DNA of 64,000 nucleotides from Methylobacterium sp. (GCA_020253445.1 JADCBP010000004.1:1-64000); one strand, 5' to 3'. Numbered from the stretch's first letter, positions 27,947 through 36,725 are shown. Made by a program: numbers and translations. Notes: generated by a model not told the origin, from the letters alone.

Positions 27947-28687
27947 CTACTCGCCCCTCAGGAGGCGCTCGGCCAGTTGATCCGGCAAACCCGCTTCTCG
28001 CACCTTCCGGGCGGCGGTGTAATGATCGTAATCAACCCGCCCGAAGGTGAGGCTGCGCCGCGCCAGATCGAGCAGGCCATAGCCAGCGCCGGGGCGACCA
28101 TCGCGCGCCTGCCCGGCCGAACCGATCACCGCCAGCCAGCGCTGGCTCTGCGCCAGCGGATTTTCCACACCCTGATGCGGCGCATGCCCGGTGGCCGTGC
28201 CCTGAGATGTGAGTCGCCAGAGATGCGGGCGATGCACATGGCCGACAACCGTGATGCGCGCATCGGTGGCGCGCAAGGATCGTTCGGCATTCCGCTCATC
28301 GGTGATGTAAAACCACTCGGCCGGCTGGCTCGCGCTGGCATGGACAAAGAGCGCATCCTCGACGCGATGGCTGATCGCGAGGTTCTTCAGCACGGCGCGA
28401 TGCTCCGGCAGCAGGCGCGTCCGGGTCCAGCGGATGGCCTCCCGCGCGATGCGGTTCATGTCCTCGTCCGAGCCGTCGATCGCGGCATCATGGTTGCCGA
28501 GAATGCCGATCGCGCCGTCTTCCATCAGACGCGCGGCGGTTTCCACGCAGTATTCGGGGTCGGCACCATAGCCCACGATGTCGCCCAGCAACACGATCCG
28601 GTCCGTGCCGAGGCGGCGAAGGGCCGAGAGCGCGGCCTCGAAGCCCTCGCGATTGGCGTGGATGTCGGACAGGATTCCGATGCGCAT
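27947..28687 (-). CDS. Calcineurin-like metallophosphoesterase (YfcE/MJ0936-like)
   Basis: 246 aa. The ATG at 28687 has GGAGG 8 bp upstream. All metal-binding motifs are visible: SDIHANREG (D-x-H), LLGDIVGYG (GD), GILGNHDAA (GNHD) and VVGHVHRP (GHxH). Such cytoplasmic phosphoesterases hydrolyse phosphodiesters or phosphoproteins; some are cognate phosphatases of Hanks-type kinases only by analogy. It is directly upstream of the kinase-UspA gene on the same strand (18-bp gap), which supports a shared role. Confidence 0.85.
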   Translation of the reverse strand: MRIGILSDIHANREGFEAALSALRRLGTDRIVLLGDIVGYGADPEYCVETAARLMEDGAIGILGNHDAAIDGSDEDMNRIAREAIRWTRTRLLPEHRAVLKNLAISHRVEDALFVHASASQPAEWFYITDERNAERSLRATDARITVVGHVHRPHLWRLTSQGTATGHAPHQGVENPLAQSQRWLAVIGSAGQARDGRPGAGYGLLDLARRSLTFGRVDYDHYTAARKVREAGLPDQLAERLLRGE

Positions 28688-28869
28688 GTTTCTTGCCTCC
28701 CCAGGCATCGGCCTTCTGCCGGACCATTCGGGCGGAAACCGTCGACCGGTTCGCGCGTTCGGGGATAACCAATGCCAAACCTCAGTTTAGCATGGCGGTC
28801 AGCGCTCGCGCATTGGTCCTTTCAGGCTTCCGGCAGTCGGATGAGCGGGCGTCACCGCTCTCCCTCGCC

Positions 28870-28898
28870 TTGCCAAGAGCGGCCCAATCGTGTTTACG
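28870..28898 (+). promoter_or_regulatory. Candidate promoter of tRNA-Val
   Basis: TTGCCA (28870-28875) and TTTACG (28893-28898) are 17 bp apart and lie 16 bp before the tRNA 5' end, as expected for a tRNA promoter with a short leader. The -10 match is modest. Confidence 0.4.
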
Positions 28899-28913
28899 AG
28901 CGGGAAAAGGCGC

Positions 28914-28989
28914 GGGCGGTTAGCTCAGTTGGTAGAGCACCTCGTTTACACCGAGGGTGTCGGGAGTTCGAGCCTCTCACCGCCCACCA
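28914..28989 (+). tRNA. tRNA-Val (anticodon UAC)
   Basis: 76 nt with encoded CCA. The acceptor GGGCGGT pairs with ACCGCCC; the anticodon arm CCTCG-TTTACAC-CGAGG presents TAC; the D arm TAGCTCAGTTGGTAGA and T arm GAGTTCGAGCCTC are standard. Confidence 0.96.
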
Positions 28990-28997
28990 TCATCGCA

Positions 28998-29022
28998 AGG
29001 CCGTCCCCGAGCGGGACGGCCT
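28998..29022 (+). terminator. Hairpin after tRNA-Val
   Basis: AGGCCGTCCC and GGGACGGCCT form a perfect 10-bp stem around a CGAGC loop, 8 bp after the tRNA CCA. There is no T run, so it may be a Rho-type or processing signal rather than a classical intrinsic terminator. Confidence 0.6.
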
Positions 29023-29118
29023 CCTGCCTGCCGCGTGAACCTTTCCGAAACCGCTTTCATTCACCTTGATGGTCCGGGGCTGTTGCCCTGTCGTTTGTAA
29101 CGAGTTTCGAGTGGCGTC

Positions 29119-29820
29119 ATGCGTTTGCGTTCCGGTCTCGCCGGCGGTTTTCTGCTGGCTCTCTTTTCCTCTCCGCTTTCCGCGATGGAATTCGCCGCGG
29201 TGCCGCTGGGGCAGGATTGCTCCCAGCGCCATTGTCCGCGCGCGCTGGTGGCCGAGGGCGAGATTTCGGATGATGCCCCTCAGAAATTCACCCGTTTCCT
29301 GCGCCAGGAAATGCAGGTGCCGGGGCTTCATGCCCTGATGTTCATCAATTCGCCGGGCGGGAACGTGGAAAGCGCCCTGCGCCTCGGCGCCCTGCTGCAC
29401 GAGGCGGGCGCATCCGTGGTGGTCGGGCGGCCGGTGGTGGGTGTTCAGGCGCAGTCTTCGCCTGAGCGCGGCCGGCGTGTTTCGCATGCGCCCGGCCTTT
29501 CGGTGGTGCCAGGCCAATGCGCCTCGGCTTGTGTCTACACCCTCATGGGCGCGAAGAAGCGCATCGTGCCGGATGGCGCGCGCCTTGGCGTGCATCGCAT
29601 GTCGGCGCGCGTGCAGGCCCATGCGCCGGAAGGCGGCGGCGCATTGCAGGGCCGGATTTTCGCCGGCGAACAGGAGATCCGGCTTCTGCGCGATTATGCA
29701 AGCCGCGTGGGCGGTTCCCAGGACCTGATCAGCCTCGCGGAATCAACCCCGCATGATCGGATCCGCGTGCTTTCCGCCGCCGAGATCCGCCGTTATCGTC
29801 TCGGTAATGCCGGGCCCTGA
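29119..29820 (+). CDS. Secreted ClpP-fold (COG3904-like) protein, paralogue
   Basis: 233 aa with a signal peptide (RLRSGLAGGFLLALFSSPLSA, cleavage before MEF). It has the same plan as the protein at 25691-26395: LMFINSPGGNVESALRLGALLH, then PGQCASACVYTLMGAKKR with the candidate Ser, and GARLGVHRMSARV with the candidate His. Two early cysteines (QDCSQRHC) match the CNGTC pair of its paralogue. The C-terminal part diverges. The protein is flanked by tRNA-Val and tRNA-Asp. Function is unknown; periplasmic peptidase activity is inferred from the fold only. Confidence 0.75.
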   Translation: MRLRSGLAGGFLLALFSSPLSAMEFAAVPLGQDCSQRHCPRALVAEGEISDDAPQKFTRFLRQEMQVPGLHALMFINSPGGNVESALRLGALLHEAGASVVVGRPVVGVQAQSSPERGRRVSHAPGLSVVPGQCASACVYTLMGAKKRIVPDGARLGVHRMSARVQAHAPEGGGALQGRIFAGEQEIRLLRDYASRVGGSQDLISLAESTPHDRIRVLSAAEIRRYRLGNAGP

Positions 29821-29873
29821 GCGGCCTGCGGGAAGGCCGGCAAGGCAATTTTTCCTGAAGCCTCCGAACGCGC

Positions 29874-29902
29874 TTGACAGGGCAGGGAGGCTTCCTTAGG
29901 GG
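29874..29902 (+). promoter_or_regulatory. Promoter of tRNA-Asp
   Basis: A perfect TTGACA at 29874-29879 is followed after 17 bp by TAGGGG at 29897-29902; the tRNA starts 41 bp later. The -35 is ideal and the -10 weak. Confidence 0.5.
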
Positions 29903-29943
29903 ATCGGCTTCCGCGAAGCCCCTCGGGCGCTTTGCGGAAAAGC

Positions 29944-30020
29944 GCGGGCGTAGCTCAGTCGGTTAGAGTGCCGGCCTGTCACGCCGGAGGTCGCGGGTTC
30001 GAGCCCCGTCGCCCGCGCCA
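29944..30020 (+). tRNA. tRNA-Asp (anticodon GUC)
   Basis: 77 nt with encoded CCA. The acceptor GCGGGCG pairs with CGCCCGC; anticodon arm CCGGC-CTGTCAC-GCCGG presents GTC; T arm CGGGTTCGAGCCCCG. Confidence 0.96.
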
Positions 30021-30070
30021 GTTTTTCTCCTGCCCTTCCCTTGCGCTTCGCATCGAAGGCCGATTGCCAG

Positions 30071-30943
30071 ATGCGCGAACAGGACCGGGCCTTTCTTCTT
30101 GGATTGCTGGGCGTCGTGATCTTCGCGATCACCGTTCCGATGACGCGACTGGCGACAGACCGCCCCGGTTTTCCCGGGCTTGATCCGCTGTTCATCACGG
30201 CGGGACGCGCCGCGCTGGCGGGTCTGCTCTCAGCTTTCTATCTCGCCGTGACACGCGCGCCGCGCCCCGATCGGTCGCAGGTCTTTCGTCTCGGGCAGGC
30301 CGGCCTGGGGATTGTCATCGGTTTTCCGCTGTTTCTGGGCCTTGCCGTGCGGCATGTCGATGCCGTGCATGCCTCGGTGATCACCGGGGCCCTGCCGCTG
30401 GCAACGGCTGCACTCGCCGCGCTGTTGCTGCGCGAACGCGCTTCGAGCGCCTTCTGGGCGGCGGCGATTCTCGGTTTCGCGCTGGTGATCCTCTATGCCT
30501 GGCTGGCCGGCGACGGGGGCAGGGGCCTGAGCCTCGCCGATCTGGCACTCCTCGCGGCCGTCATCTCGGCTGCCTTCGGCTATGTGAAGGGCGCTGAAGT
30601 GAGCCGCAGCCTCGGGCCCGAACGCGTGATCTGCTGGGTTCTGGTGCTCTATTTGCCGCTGACGATTCCCGTGGCCTGGGCGTTCCGCCCGATGGGCGCT
30701 GTGGAGCCGGCGGCGTGGCTCGGTTTCGCCTATGTCACGGTGTTCTCGATGTGGCTCGGCTTCTTCGCCTGGTATCGAGGCCTTGCGGCGGACCCCCTGC
30801 GGGTGAGCCAGGTGCAACTGCTCCAGCCGTTTCTCTCGATGCTGTTCGCGGTGCCGATCCTCGGCGAGCGCATGACCTGGATGGCGAGCCTGTTCTGCCT
30901 CGCCATCATCGCCGCGGTGGCCTCGAGCCGGAAACTGCGCTGA
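30071..30943 (+). CDS. EamA/DMT family transporter
   Basis: 290 aa from the ATG at 30071 (an in-frame ATG at 30041 lies 21 bp after the tRNA). About ten hydrophobic helices form two EamA repeats: the first from LLGLLGVVIFAITVPMTRLA, the second from LADLALLAAVISAAFGYVKG. The second repeat ends LLQPFLSMLFAVPILGERMTW, a typical DMT signature. It is probably an inner-membrane metabolite exporter of unknown substrate. It ends 4 bp before the convergent gene at 30948. Confidence 0.85.
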   Translation: MREQDRAFLLGLLGVVIFAITVPMTRLATDRPGFPGLDPLFITAGRAALAGLLSAFYLAVTRAPRPDRSQVFRLGQAGLGIVIGFPLFLGLAVRHVDAVHASVITGALPLATAALAALLLRERASSAFWAAAILGFALVILYAWLAGDGGRGLSLADLALLAAVISAAFGYVKGAEVSRSLGPERVICWVLVLYLPLTIPVAWAFRPMGAVEPAAWLGFAYVTVFSMWLGFFAWYRGLAADPLRVSQVQLLQPFLSMLFAVPILGERMTWMASLFCLAIIAAVASSRKLR

Positions 30944-30947
30944 AGGC

Positions 30948-31316
30948 TCAGTTCGCCTTCTTCCATTCCTCGGCGCCGAGCTTGGTGTCGCCCGTATAGC
31001 TCCAGACGGCCTCGTAGCCGCCGCCTTCCTTGCCGATCATCAGGAAGACGCCGCTGGCCCCCTGGCCGGAATAATTCACGGCCAGCACTTTCCCGTCGCC
31101 AATTCCATGGCCGTTCCAGGTCTGTCCGCCGATACGCCAGACGATTCGCCAGGTATCCTCGCCGGTCTTGGTGAGCTGGGCGGTGCCGGAATAGCTTTCG
31201 CGCGAGCGCGGATCGACACCGGAAATCGTGTATTGGCCTGGCCCCTGCGCCACCGCAAGGCCGGGAATGAGGCTCGAGACCAGGGCTCCTGCCAAGACAA
31301 GGCGGCGCGACAGCAT
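30948..31316 (-). CDS. Small secreted protein of unknown function
   Basis: 122 aa from the ATG at 31316, which has AGGAG 6 bp upstream; the longer frame to 31478 is unsupported. A clear Sec signal peptide (MLSRRLVLAGALVSSLIPGLAVA) is followed by ~98 residues that are mostly short strands rich in Gly and aromatics (YTISGVDPRS, WRIVWRIGGQTW, GVFLMIGKEGGGYEAVWSYTG). It looks like a small beta-barrel or beta-sandwich. No cysteine. I do not recognise the family. Confidence 0.7.
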   Translation of the reverse strand: MLSRRLVLAGALVSSLIPGLAVAQGPGQYTISGVDPRSRESYSGTAQLTKTGEDTWRIVWRIGGQTWNGHGIGDGKVLAVNYSGQGASGVFLMIGKEGGGYEAVWSYTGDTKLGAEEWKKAN

Positions 31317-31546
31317 GTTTTTCTCCTGAAGTTGCGGGCGATTCACAATTTGGTCGCCACATCCGGCAGGTTGTCCCGGAAATCGCTGGCCCGCAAGCGC
31401 CCCCCTTCCGGCATGCTTCATGGAACCTTGCCATGCAAGATGGGCAGGACGCTTATTCCTTGGTCGGAATTTCGGCATGATCAGCCATCTGCGACGCCGC
31501 TCTCCCTTGCGCGGGGCGCGCGGCTCCTTTAATCGAACGGTCCATC

Positions 31547-31912
31547 ATGCAAACGCTGCTCCTCGATTATCTGCCGCTGGTCGTTTTCATTGGCATCTCG
31601 CTGGTCATCGGCATTGCGCTGATGGTCGCGCCCTTCGCGGTGGCCTACAAGAACCCGGACCCCGAGAAGCTCTCGGCCTATGAATGCGGGTTCAACGCGT
31701 TCGACGACGCGCGCATGAAGTTCGATGTGCGATTCTATCTCGTCGCGATCCTGTTCATCATCTTCGATCTTGAGGTGGCGTTCCTTTTCCCGTGGGCTGT
31801 CGCGCTCCAGGATATCGGCGCGTTCGGCTTCTGGTCGATGATGGCCTTCCTTTTCGTGCTGACGGTAGGCTTCGTCTACGAGTGGAAGAAGGGCGCGCTG
31901 GAATGGGATTGA
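31547..31912 (+). CDS. nuoA: NADH-quinone oxidoreductase subunit A
   Basis: 121 aa, three membrane helices. The conserved loop [21 protein letters not shown] with its essential Cys, and [21 protein letters not shown], identify NuoA. First gene of the complex I operon, which runs without interruption on the plus strand to nuoN. Confidence 0.97.
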   Translation: MQTLLLDYLPLVVFIGISLVIGIALMVAPFAVAYKNPDPEKLSAYECGFNAFDDARMKFDVRFYLVAILFIIFDLEVAFLFPWAVALQDIGAFGFWSMMAFLFVLTVGFVYEWKKGALEWD

Positions 31913-31979
31913 GGCGCAGAAGCGCTTCTGATTTGAGCGGGGCTGGCGTAGCAGGCGCTTCCCGCGAAAGGTGTCGACG

Positions 31980-32543
31980 ATGAACACGCTTGTTGCTCCT
32001 GAGCCGAAGGGCATTCTCGACCCCGCGACGGGCAGGGCGCTCGGCGCGAATGATCCGTTTTTCGGCGAGATCAACAAGGAACTGGCCGACAAGGGTTTCC
32101 TCGTCACGGCCTCGGAGGACCTCATCGCCTGGGCGCGCACGGGCTCGCTGATGTGGATGACGTTCGGTCTGGCGTGTTGCGCGGTCGAGATGATGCAGCT
32201 CTCCATGCCGCGCTACGATGTCGAGCGCTTCGGCTTCGCACCGCGTGCCTCGCCGCGCCAGTCCGACGTGATGATCGTCGCCGGCACGCTGACCAACAAG
32301 ATGGCGCCCGCGCTCCGCAAGGTCTACGACCAGATGCCCGAGCCGCGCTACGTCATCTCCATGGGCTCCTGCGCCAATGGCGGCGGCTATTACCATTACA
32401 GCTATTCGGTGGTGCGCGGCTGCGACCGCGTGGTGCCGGTGGATATCTACGTGCCGGGCTGCCCGCCCACGGCCGAGGCTTTGCTCTATGGCGTGCTTCT
32501 GCTTCAGAAGAAGATCCGCCGCACGAGCACAATCGAGCGGTGA
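31980..32543 (+). CDS. nuoB: NADH-quinone oxidoreductase subunit B
   Basis: 187 aa from the ATG at 31980; AAAGG at 31967 is spaced for it, whereas an in-frame GTG at 31971 lies too close. The N2 [4Fe-4S] cluster ligands are visible as the adjacent pair in [11 protein letters not shown], in [12 protein letters not shown] and in [11 protein letters not shown]. NuoB passes electrons from the peripheral arm to quinone. An AT-rich small gene separates it from nuoC. Confidence 0.97.
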   Translation: MNTLVAPEPKGILDPATGRALGANDPFFGEINKELADKGFLVTASEDLIAWARTGSLMWMTFGLACCAVEMMQLSMPRYDVERFGFAPRASPRQSDVMIVAGTLTNKMAPALRKVYDQMPEPRYVISMGSCANGGGYYHYSYSVVRGCDRVVPVDIYVPGCPPTAEALLYGVLLLQKKIRRTSTIER

Positions 32544-32550
32544 CGTTGCA

Positions 32551-32763
32551 ATGGAGTGGCTAGACTTCAGCAAAAATTGGCCATTCATTTTGGGCTTTGC
32601 CGCTGCGGTCTACGCCTTACATTTGCTTGAGCGCATGGTTCGTGTGCTTCGAGCAATAAACCTCAATCTGTTGCTCTTGCGCCAATTGCAAGGGGACGAG
32701 AGCGCCCAAGAAGTTATACAGAATGTCCTAAAGGACAATCGTAGTCGTTTTTTTGGCCCGTAG
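32551..32763 (+). CDS. AT-rich 70-aa single-helix protein inserted between nuoB and nuoC
   Basis: 70 aa starting at the ATG 8 bp past the nuoB stop. One hydrophobic segment ([17 protein letters not shown], residues ~10-26) is followed by an amphipathic, charged helix ([23 protein letters not shown]) and a basic end ([10 protein letters not shown]). My hand count gives ~48% G+C against clearly higher values in nuoB and nuoC, with codons such as TTA, ATA and AAA that are rare around it, suggesting recent acquisition. No good ribosome-binding site is seen; translation could be coupled to nuoB. No family recognised. Confidence 0.65.
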   Translation: MEWLDFSKNWPFILGFAAAVYALHLLERMVRVLRAINLNLLLLRQLQGDESAQEVIQNVLKDNRSRFFGP

Positions 32764-32782
32764 TTTTTGTGAGATCGGGATC

Positions 32783-33385
32783 ATGACCGAAGCTCTTTCC
32801 ATCCTCGCGGCGCATCTTGAAAAGGCGCTTCCAGGCAAGGTGACCGGCACGTCGATCGCCTTTGGCGAATTGACCGTGCATGCGGAAGCGGCGGCCATTC
32901 TCGATGTGCTGGCCTTCCTGCATGATGACCCCGATTGCGCCTTCCTGAGCTTCATCGATATCTGCGGCGTGGATTATCCGGCCCGCGAGAAGCGTTTCGA
33001 TGTGGTCTATCACCTGCTCTCGCCGCGTCATGTGCGCCGCATCCGCGTGAAGATCGAGACCGACGAGCGCACCCCGGTGCCGAGCGCGGTCGCGCTTTTC
33101 CCCGGCGCGATCTGGTTCGAGCGTGAAGCCTATGACATGTATGGCATCCTGTTTTCGGATCATCCGGACCTGCGCCGGCTCCTCACCGATTACGGGTTCG
33201 AGGGGCATCCGCTGCGCAAGGATTTCCCGCTCACGGGCTTCGTCGAGGTGCGCTACGACGATGCGCAGAAGCGCGTGGTCTACGAGCCGGTGAAGCTGAA
33301 CCAGGAGTTTCGCAATTTCGATTTCCTCTCGCCGTGGGAAGGCACCGATTACGCGCTGCCGGGCGACGAGAAGGCGAGGGGGTAG
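32783..33385 (+). CDS. nuoC: NADH-quinone oxidoreductase subunit C
   Basis: 200 aa from the ATG at 32783 with CGGGA upstream. The signature of the 30-kDa subunit is present: [11 protein letters not shown]-like [14 protein letters not shown], then [40 protein letters not shown]. Separate from NuoD, as in most alphaproteobacteria. It is a peripheral-arm subunit near the quinone site. Confidence 0.97.
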   Translation: MTEALSILAAHLEKALPGKVTGTSIAFGELTVHAEAAAILDVLAFLHDDPDCAFLSFIDICGVDYPAREKRFDVVYHLLSPRHVRRIRVKIETDERTPVPSAVALFPGAIWFEREAYDMYGILFSDHPDLRRLLTDYGFEGHPLRKDFPLTGFVEVRYDDAQKRVVYEPVKLNQEFRNFDFLSPWEGTDYALPGDEKARG

Positions 33386-33387
33386 TC

Positions 33388-33933
33388 ATGATCCGGTTGC
33401 TTGCCGCCGTTTTTCTCGGCCTGTTCTGCCTTGCAGCTCCCCTTCACGCGCAGGATCGCGTGAAGGAACTCGACGCGAAGTTTGAAGAGCAACTCAAGAA
33501 ATACGACCCCGGTGCCGTGAAGGCTGCGCGTTCCTATGCGCAGAATTTCGATACGCGGGCACAGTTGCAGGGCATGTCGGCCAGCATGCGGCCCGGTCTC
33601 ATCAATCTCGTGCGTTCCAAGAACCCGGAAGCGAAGGATGCTGATCTCGAGATCTTCTTCGAGGAGTTCTTTCGCGTGGCGCTCGTGGAATCGGCGCCGG
33701 TGATCGAGAAATGGACGATCCTCAACATGCTTGAGGTGCTGACGACCGAGGAAATAATCGCAGCCGATAAGTTCTATTCGACCCCTGTCGGCAAGAGCTT
33801 GATGGCGAAGATGCCGCAGATGATGGCGCGCATGCCGCAGATGATGGGCCTGATGGAGCAGACGTTCATTCCCGCCGGCATCGCCGCCGCGCAGGCCAAG
33901 CTGCGCAAACTCGGCAAAGACTTCAAGATTTGA
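33388..33933 (+). CDS. DUF2059 domain secreted protein
   Basis: 181 aa starting 2 bp after the nuoC stop. A signal peptide (MIRLLAAVFLGLFCLAAPLHA) is followed by a helical protein with the DUF2059 signature FYSTPVGKSLMAKMPQMM, in which a Met/Pro/Gln repeat (KMPQMMARMPQMMG) stands out. DUF2059 proteins are periplasmic with unknown function. It lies between nuoC and nuoD and must be co-transcribed with complex I; a role in assembly is conceivable but not shown. Confidence 0.85.
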   Translation: MIRLLAAVFLGLFCLAAPLHAQDRVKELDAKFEEQLKKYDPGAVKAARSYAQNFDTRAQLQGMSASMRPGLINLVRSKNPEAKDADLEIFFEEFFRVALVESAPVIEKWTILNMLEVLTTEEIIAADKFYSTPVGKSLMAKMPQMMARMPQMMGLMEQTFIPAGIAAAQAKLRKLGKDFKI

Positions 33934-33948
33934 GAAACGGGTAGGGAC

Positions 33949-35142
33949 ATGACCGAACAACCCGATATGCGCAATTTCACCATCAATTTCGGACCGCAGC
34001 ACCCGGCGGCCCATGGTGTGCTGCGCCTCGTGCTCGAACTCGACGGCGAGATCGTCACGCGTGTCGATCCGCATATCGGCCTCTTGCATCGCGGCACGGA
34101 GAAGCTGATCGAGGCCAAGACCTATCTTCAGGCCGTGCCCTATTTCGACCGGCTCGATTACGTCGCGCCGATGAACCAGGAGCATGCTTACGCGCTGGCG
34201 GTCGAACGGCTGCTCGGCATCACGGTGCCGCGCCGCGGACAGTTGATCCGGGTGCTCTATTCGGAAATCGGCCGCATTCTCTCGCATCTTCTCAACATCA
34301 CCACGCAGGCGATGGATGTGGGCGCGCTGACCCCGCCGCTCTGGGGCTTCGAGGAGCGCGAAAAACTGATGATCTTCTACGAGCGGGCCTCCGGCGCGCG
34401 CATGCACGCGGCCTTCGTGCGGCCCGGCGGCGTGCATCAGGATCTCCCGCCGGACCTGATCGACGATATCGAGGCCTTCTGCGATCCGTTCCTGACACTC
34501 TGCGACGATCTCGAAGGGCTGCTGACGGATAACCGCATCTTCAAGCAGCGGAACGTGGATATCGGCATCGTCAATCTCGATGACGCGTGGAAATGGGGTT
34601 TCTCGGGCGTGATGGTGCGCGGCTCGGGCGCGGCATGGGATCTGCGTCGCGCGCAGCCCTATGAGTGCTATTCCGAACTCGCCTTCGATATTCCCGTGGG
34701 CAAGAACGGCGACAATTTCGACCGCTACTGCATCCGCATGGAAGAGATGCGCCAGTCCACGCGCATCATGAAGCAGTGCTGCCAGAAGCTGCGCGAGCCC
34801 GCCGGCAGGACGCCGATCTCCTCGCTCGATGGCAAGGTCGTGCCACCGAAGCGGGCTGAGATGAAGCGCTCGATGGAAGCGCTCATCCACCATTTCAAGC
34901 TCTACACCGAAGGGTTCCACGTGCCGGCCGGCGAGGTCTATGCGGCGGTGGAGGCCCCCAAGGGTGAATTCGGCGTCTATCTCGTGGCGGATGGCACCAA
35001 CAAGCCCTATCGCTGCAAGATCCGCGCGCCCGGTTTCGCGCATCTCCAGGCCATGGATTTCATGTGCAAGGGCTACATGCTGGCGGATGTCTCGGCGATC
35101 CTCGGATCGCTCGACATCGTGTTCGGCGAGGTGGACCGGTGA
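33949..35142 (+). CDS. nuoD: NADH-quinone oxidoreductase subunit D
   Basis: 397 aa. Family hallmarks are [37 protein letters not shown] (quinone-site His/Gly), [18 protein letters not shown] and the C-terminal DIVFGEVDR. NuoD is the hydrogenase-large-subunit homologue that forms the quinone pocket with NuoB. Its stop overlaps the GTG start of the next gene (GTGA). Confidence 0.98.
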   Translation: MTEQPDMRNFTINFGPQHPAAHGVLRLVLELDGEIVTRVDPHIGLLHRGTEKLIEAKTYLQAVPYFDRLDYVAPMNQEHAYALAVERLLGITVPRRGQLIRVLYSEIGRILSHLLNITTQAMDVGALTPPLWGFEEREKLMIFYERASGARMHAAFVRPGGVHQDLPPDLIDDIEAFCDPFLTLCDDLEGLLTDNRIFKQRNVDIGIVNLDDAWKWGFSGVMVRGSGAAWDLRRAQPYECYSELAFDIPVGKNGDNFDRYCIRMEEMRQSTRIMKQCCQKLREPAGRTPISSLDGKVVPPKRAEMKRSMEALIHHFKLYTEGFHVPAGEVYAAVEAPKGEFGVYLVADGTNKPYRCKIRAPGFAHLQAMDFMCKGYMLADVSAILGSLDIVFGEVDR

Positions 35143-35453
35143 GGGCGGCGCTGCTGGCCGGGTGCGTCATGGCCGCGAGCGGCGTCCTCGCGCAGACGCC
35201 GGACCCGTTCACCCTGCCGCCACCCACGCAGGCGCCGCGGCCTCCGGGTCAGCAGGCGCCGGGCCAGCCGCTGGTGGTGAATATCGAGGCGCTCACGCGC
35301 CAGGGTTTCGAGATCAAGGCCATGGAGCGCGCTTCCGATCGCGCCAATGGCTTCGTCATTCTGCTGCAACGGGCGGGCGAGGTTCGCACCTGCCTGATGC
35401 GCATCGAGAGGGATCAGAGCCAGGCGCCGCGCGCCACGAGCCTCTGTTTCTGA
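35139..35453 (+). CDS. Small secreted protein overlapping nuoD
   Basis: 104 aa from a GTG at 35139 that shares bases with the nuoD stop, indicating translational coupling. The signal peptide reads [18 protein letters not shown], then a Pro-rich linker ([19 protein letters not shown]) and a compact C-terminal region with two cysteines ([13 protein letters not shown] end) that could form one disulphide. I do not recognise the family. It is one of several non-canonical genes in this complex I operon. Confidence 0.7.
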   Translation: MRAALLAGCVMAASGVLAQTPDPFTLPPPTQAPRPPGQQAPGQPLVVNIEALTRQGFEIKAMERASDRANGFVILLQRAGEVRTCLMRIERDQSQAPRATSLCF

Positions 35454-35587
35454 AGCCGGGGGCAGCTCGCTTCGGAAGCGTTGGGGGATTTGGGACATTC
35501 CGCCGTTCGGAGGGTTGCTCCGGCCGGCGAGGGTGATATGAGCCGTTGCGCCGCGAACACGCGCGCGGCCGATGCCGAGGATTGAAT

Positions 35588-36721
35588 ATGGCCGTACGCC
35601 GCCTTGCTCCGGACGAGTTCCAGCCGAAGAGCTTCGCCTTCACCCCGGAAAACCGGACATGGGTGGAGGGACAGGTCGCGAAATATCCGCCGGGCCGGCA
35701 GGCCTCGGCCGTGATTCCGCTGCTCTGGCAGGCCCAGAAGCAGGCCGGCGGCTGGCTGCCGCGCGCGGCAATCGAGCATGTCGCCGAGGTGCTCGAGATG
35801 GCGCCGATCCGGGTGATCGAGGTCGCGACCTTCTACACCATGTTCAATCTCGAGCCGGTGGGCGAGCATTTCATCCAGCTCTGCGGCACCGTGCCCTGCC
35901 ATTGCATGGGCGCGCTGGAGCTGAAGAAGGTGCTGCGCGAGAAGATCGGCGAGGAGCGTCACGTCACCGCCGATGGCAAGTTCTCCTGGCTGGAGGTGGA
36001 ATGTCTCGGCGCCTGCTGCAACGCGCCGATGGTGCAGATCAACGACGATTACTTCGAGGATCTCACCCCTGAGATTTTCGCAAAGCTGCTGGATGATCTC
36101 GCCTCCGGCAAGCCCGTGAAAAAGGGCCCGCAATCGGGCCGCCGCGCCTCCGAGCCGGCCGGCGCGATTCGGACCCTGCAGGATGCGAGCCTCTATGATG
36201 GCTCAGCCGTAGGTTCTTGGAAGAAGGCCTTCGATGAGCGCGTGAAGGCGCAGGCCAAGGCCAGGGAAGAAGCGGCCAAGGCTGCAGAGGCCGCAAGAAT
36301 GGCTGGCGCTCCCGCTGCGGCACCGCCGCCGGCTCCGAATGCACCGGCCGTCACCAGGCCGAAAGCAGCAGAACCCAAGCCCGCCGCGAAGCCCTCGCCC
36401 GCGAAGGCGGCCGGGCCATCGCCCGTCGGCGATGAGTTCAAGCCGGAACTGTTGAAAGAGCCTCGCGCTGGCAAGTCCGATGACCTCGAACTCATCTGGG
36501 GCGTCGGGCCGAAGCTGGGCGCCATGCTCAACCGCATGGGCATCCATCATTTCGAGCAGATCGCGGTCTGGACGCCGGAAAACCTCGCCTGGGTCGACCA
36601 GAACCTCGAGGGCTTCAAGGGCCGCGCCCAGCGCGATGACTGGATCGGGCAGGCGAAGAGGCTCGCGACCGGCTGGCGGCCCGAAAACGCCGTCGGCGAC
36701 AAGCCCAGGGGGGCGAAGTAA
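35588..36721 (+). CDS. nuoE: NADH-quinone oxidoreductase subunit E with C-terminal HhH extension
   Basis: 377 aa from the ATG at 35588 (canonical NuoE is ~160-220 aa). Residues 1-~170 are the thioredoxin-like [2Fe-2S] subunit, with ligands in CGTVPCHCMG and ECLGACCNAP. An Ala/Pro/Lys-rich linker (~210-300) leads to a C-terminal helix-hairpin-helix domain (~310-370): DLELIWGVGPKLGAML, GIHHFEQIA, GRAQRDDWIGQAKRLA. The same module ends RpsB in this window. Long NuoE proteins are known in Rhizobiales; the role of the extension is unknown. Confidence 0.95.
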   Translation: MAVRRLAPDEFQPKSFAFTPENRTWVEGQVAKYPPGRQASAVIPLLWQAQKQAGGWLPRAAIEHVAEVLEMAPIRVIEVATFYTMFNLEPVGEHFIQLCGTVPCHCMGALELKKVLREKIGEERHVTADGKFSWLEVECLGACCNAPMVQINDDYFEDLTPEIFAKLLDDLASGKPVKKGPQSGRRASEPAGAIRTLQDASLYDGSAVGSWKKAFDERVKAQAKAREEAAKAAEAARMAGAPAAAPPPAPNAPAVTRPKAAEPKPAAKPSPAKAAGPSPVGDEFKPELLKEPRAGKSDDLELIWGVGPKLGAMLNRMGIHHFEQIAVWTPENLAWVDQNLEGFKGRAQRDDWIGQAKRLATGWRPENAVGDKPRGAK

Positions 36722-36725
36722 GGCG

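Noticed and set aside
29821-29860. Terminator after the second Clp-fold gene
   Set aside because: GGCCT and AGGCC can pair near 29823 and a T run follows at 29849, but the stem is only 5 bp and the T run is offset by about 12 bp.
17459-30020. tRNA genes as integration sites for a genomic island
   Set aside because: No integrase and no duplicated tRNA 3' end was seen beside tRNA-Leu, tRNA-Val or tRNA-Asp.
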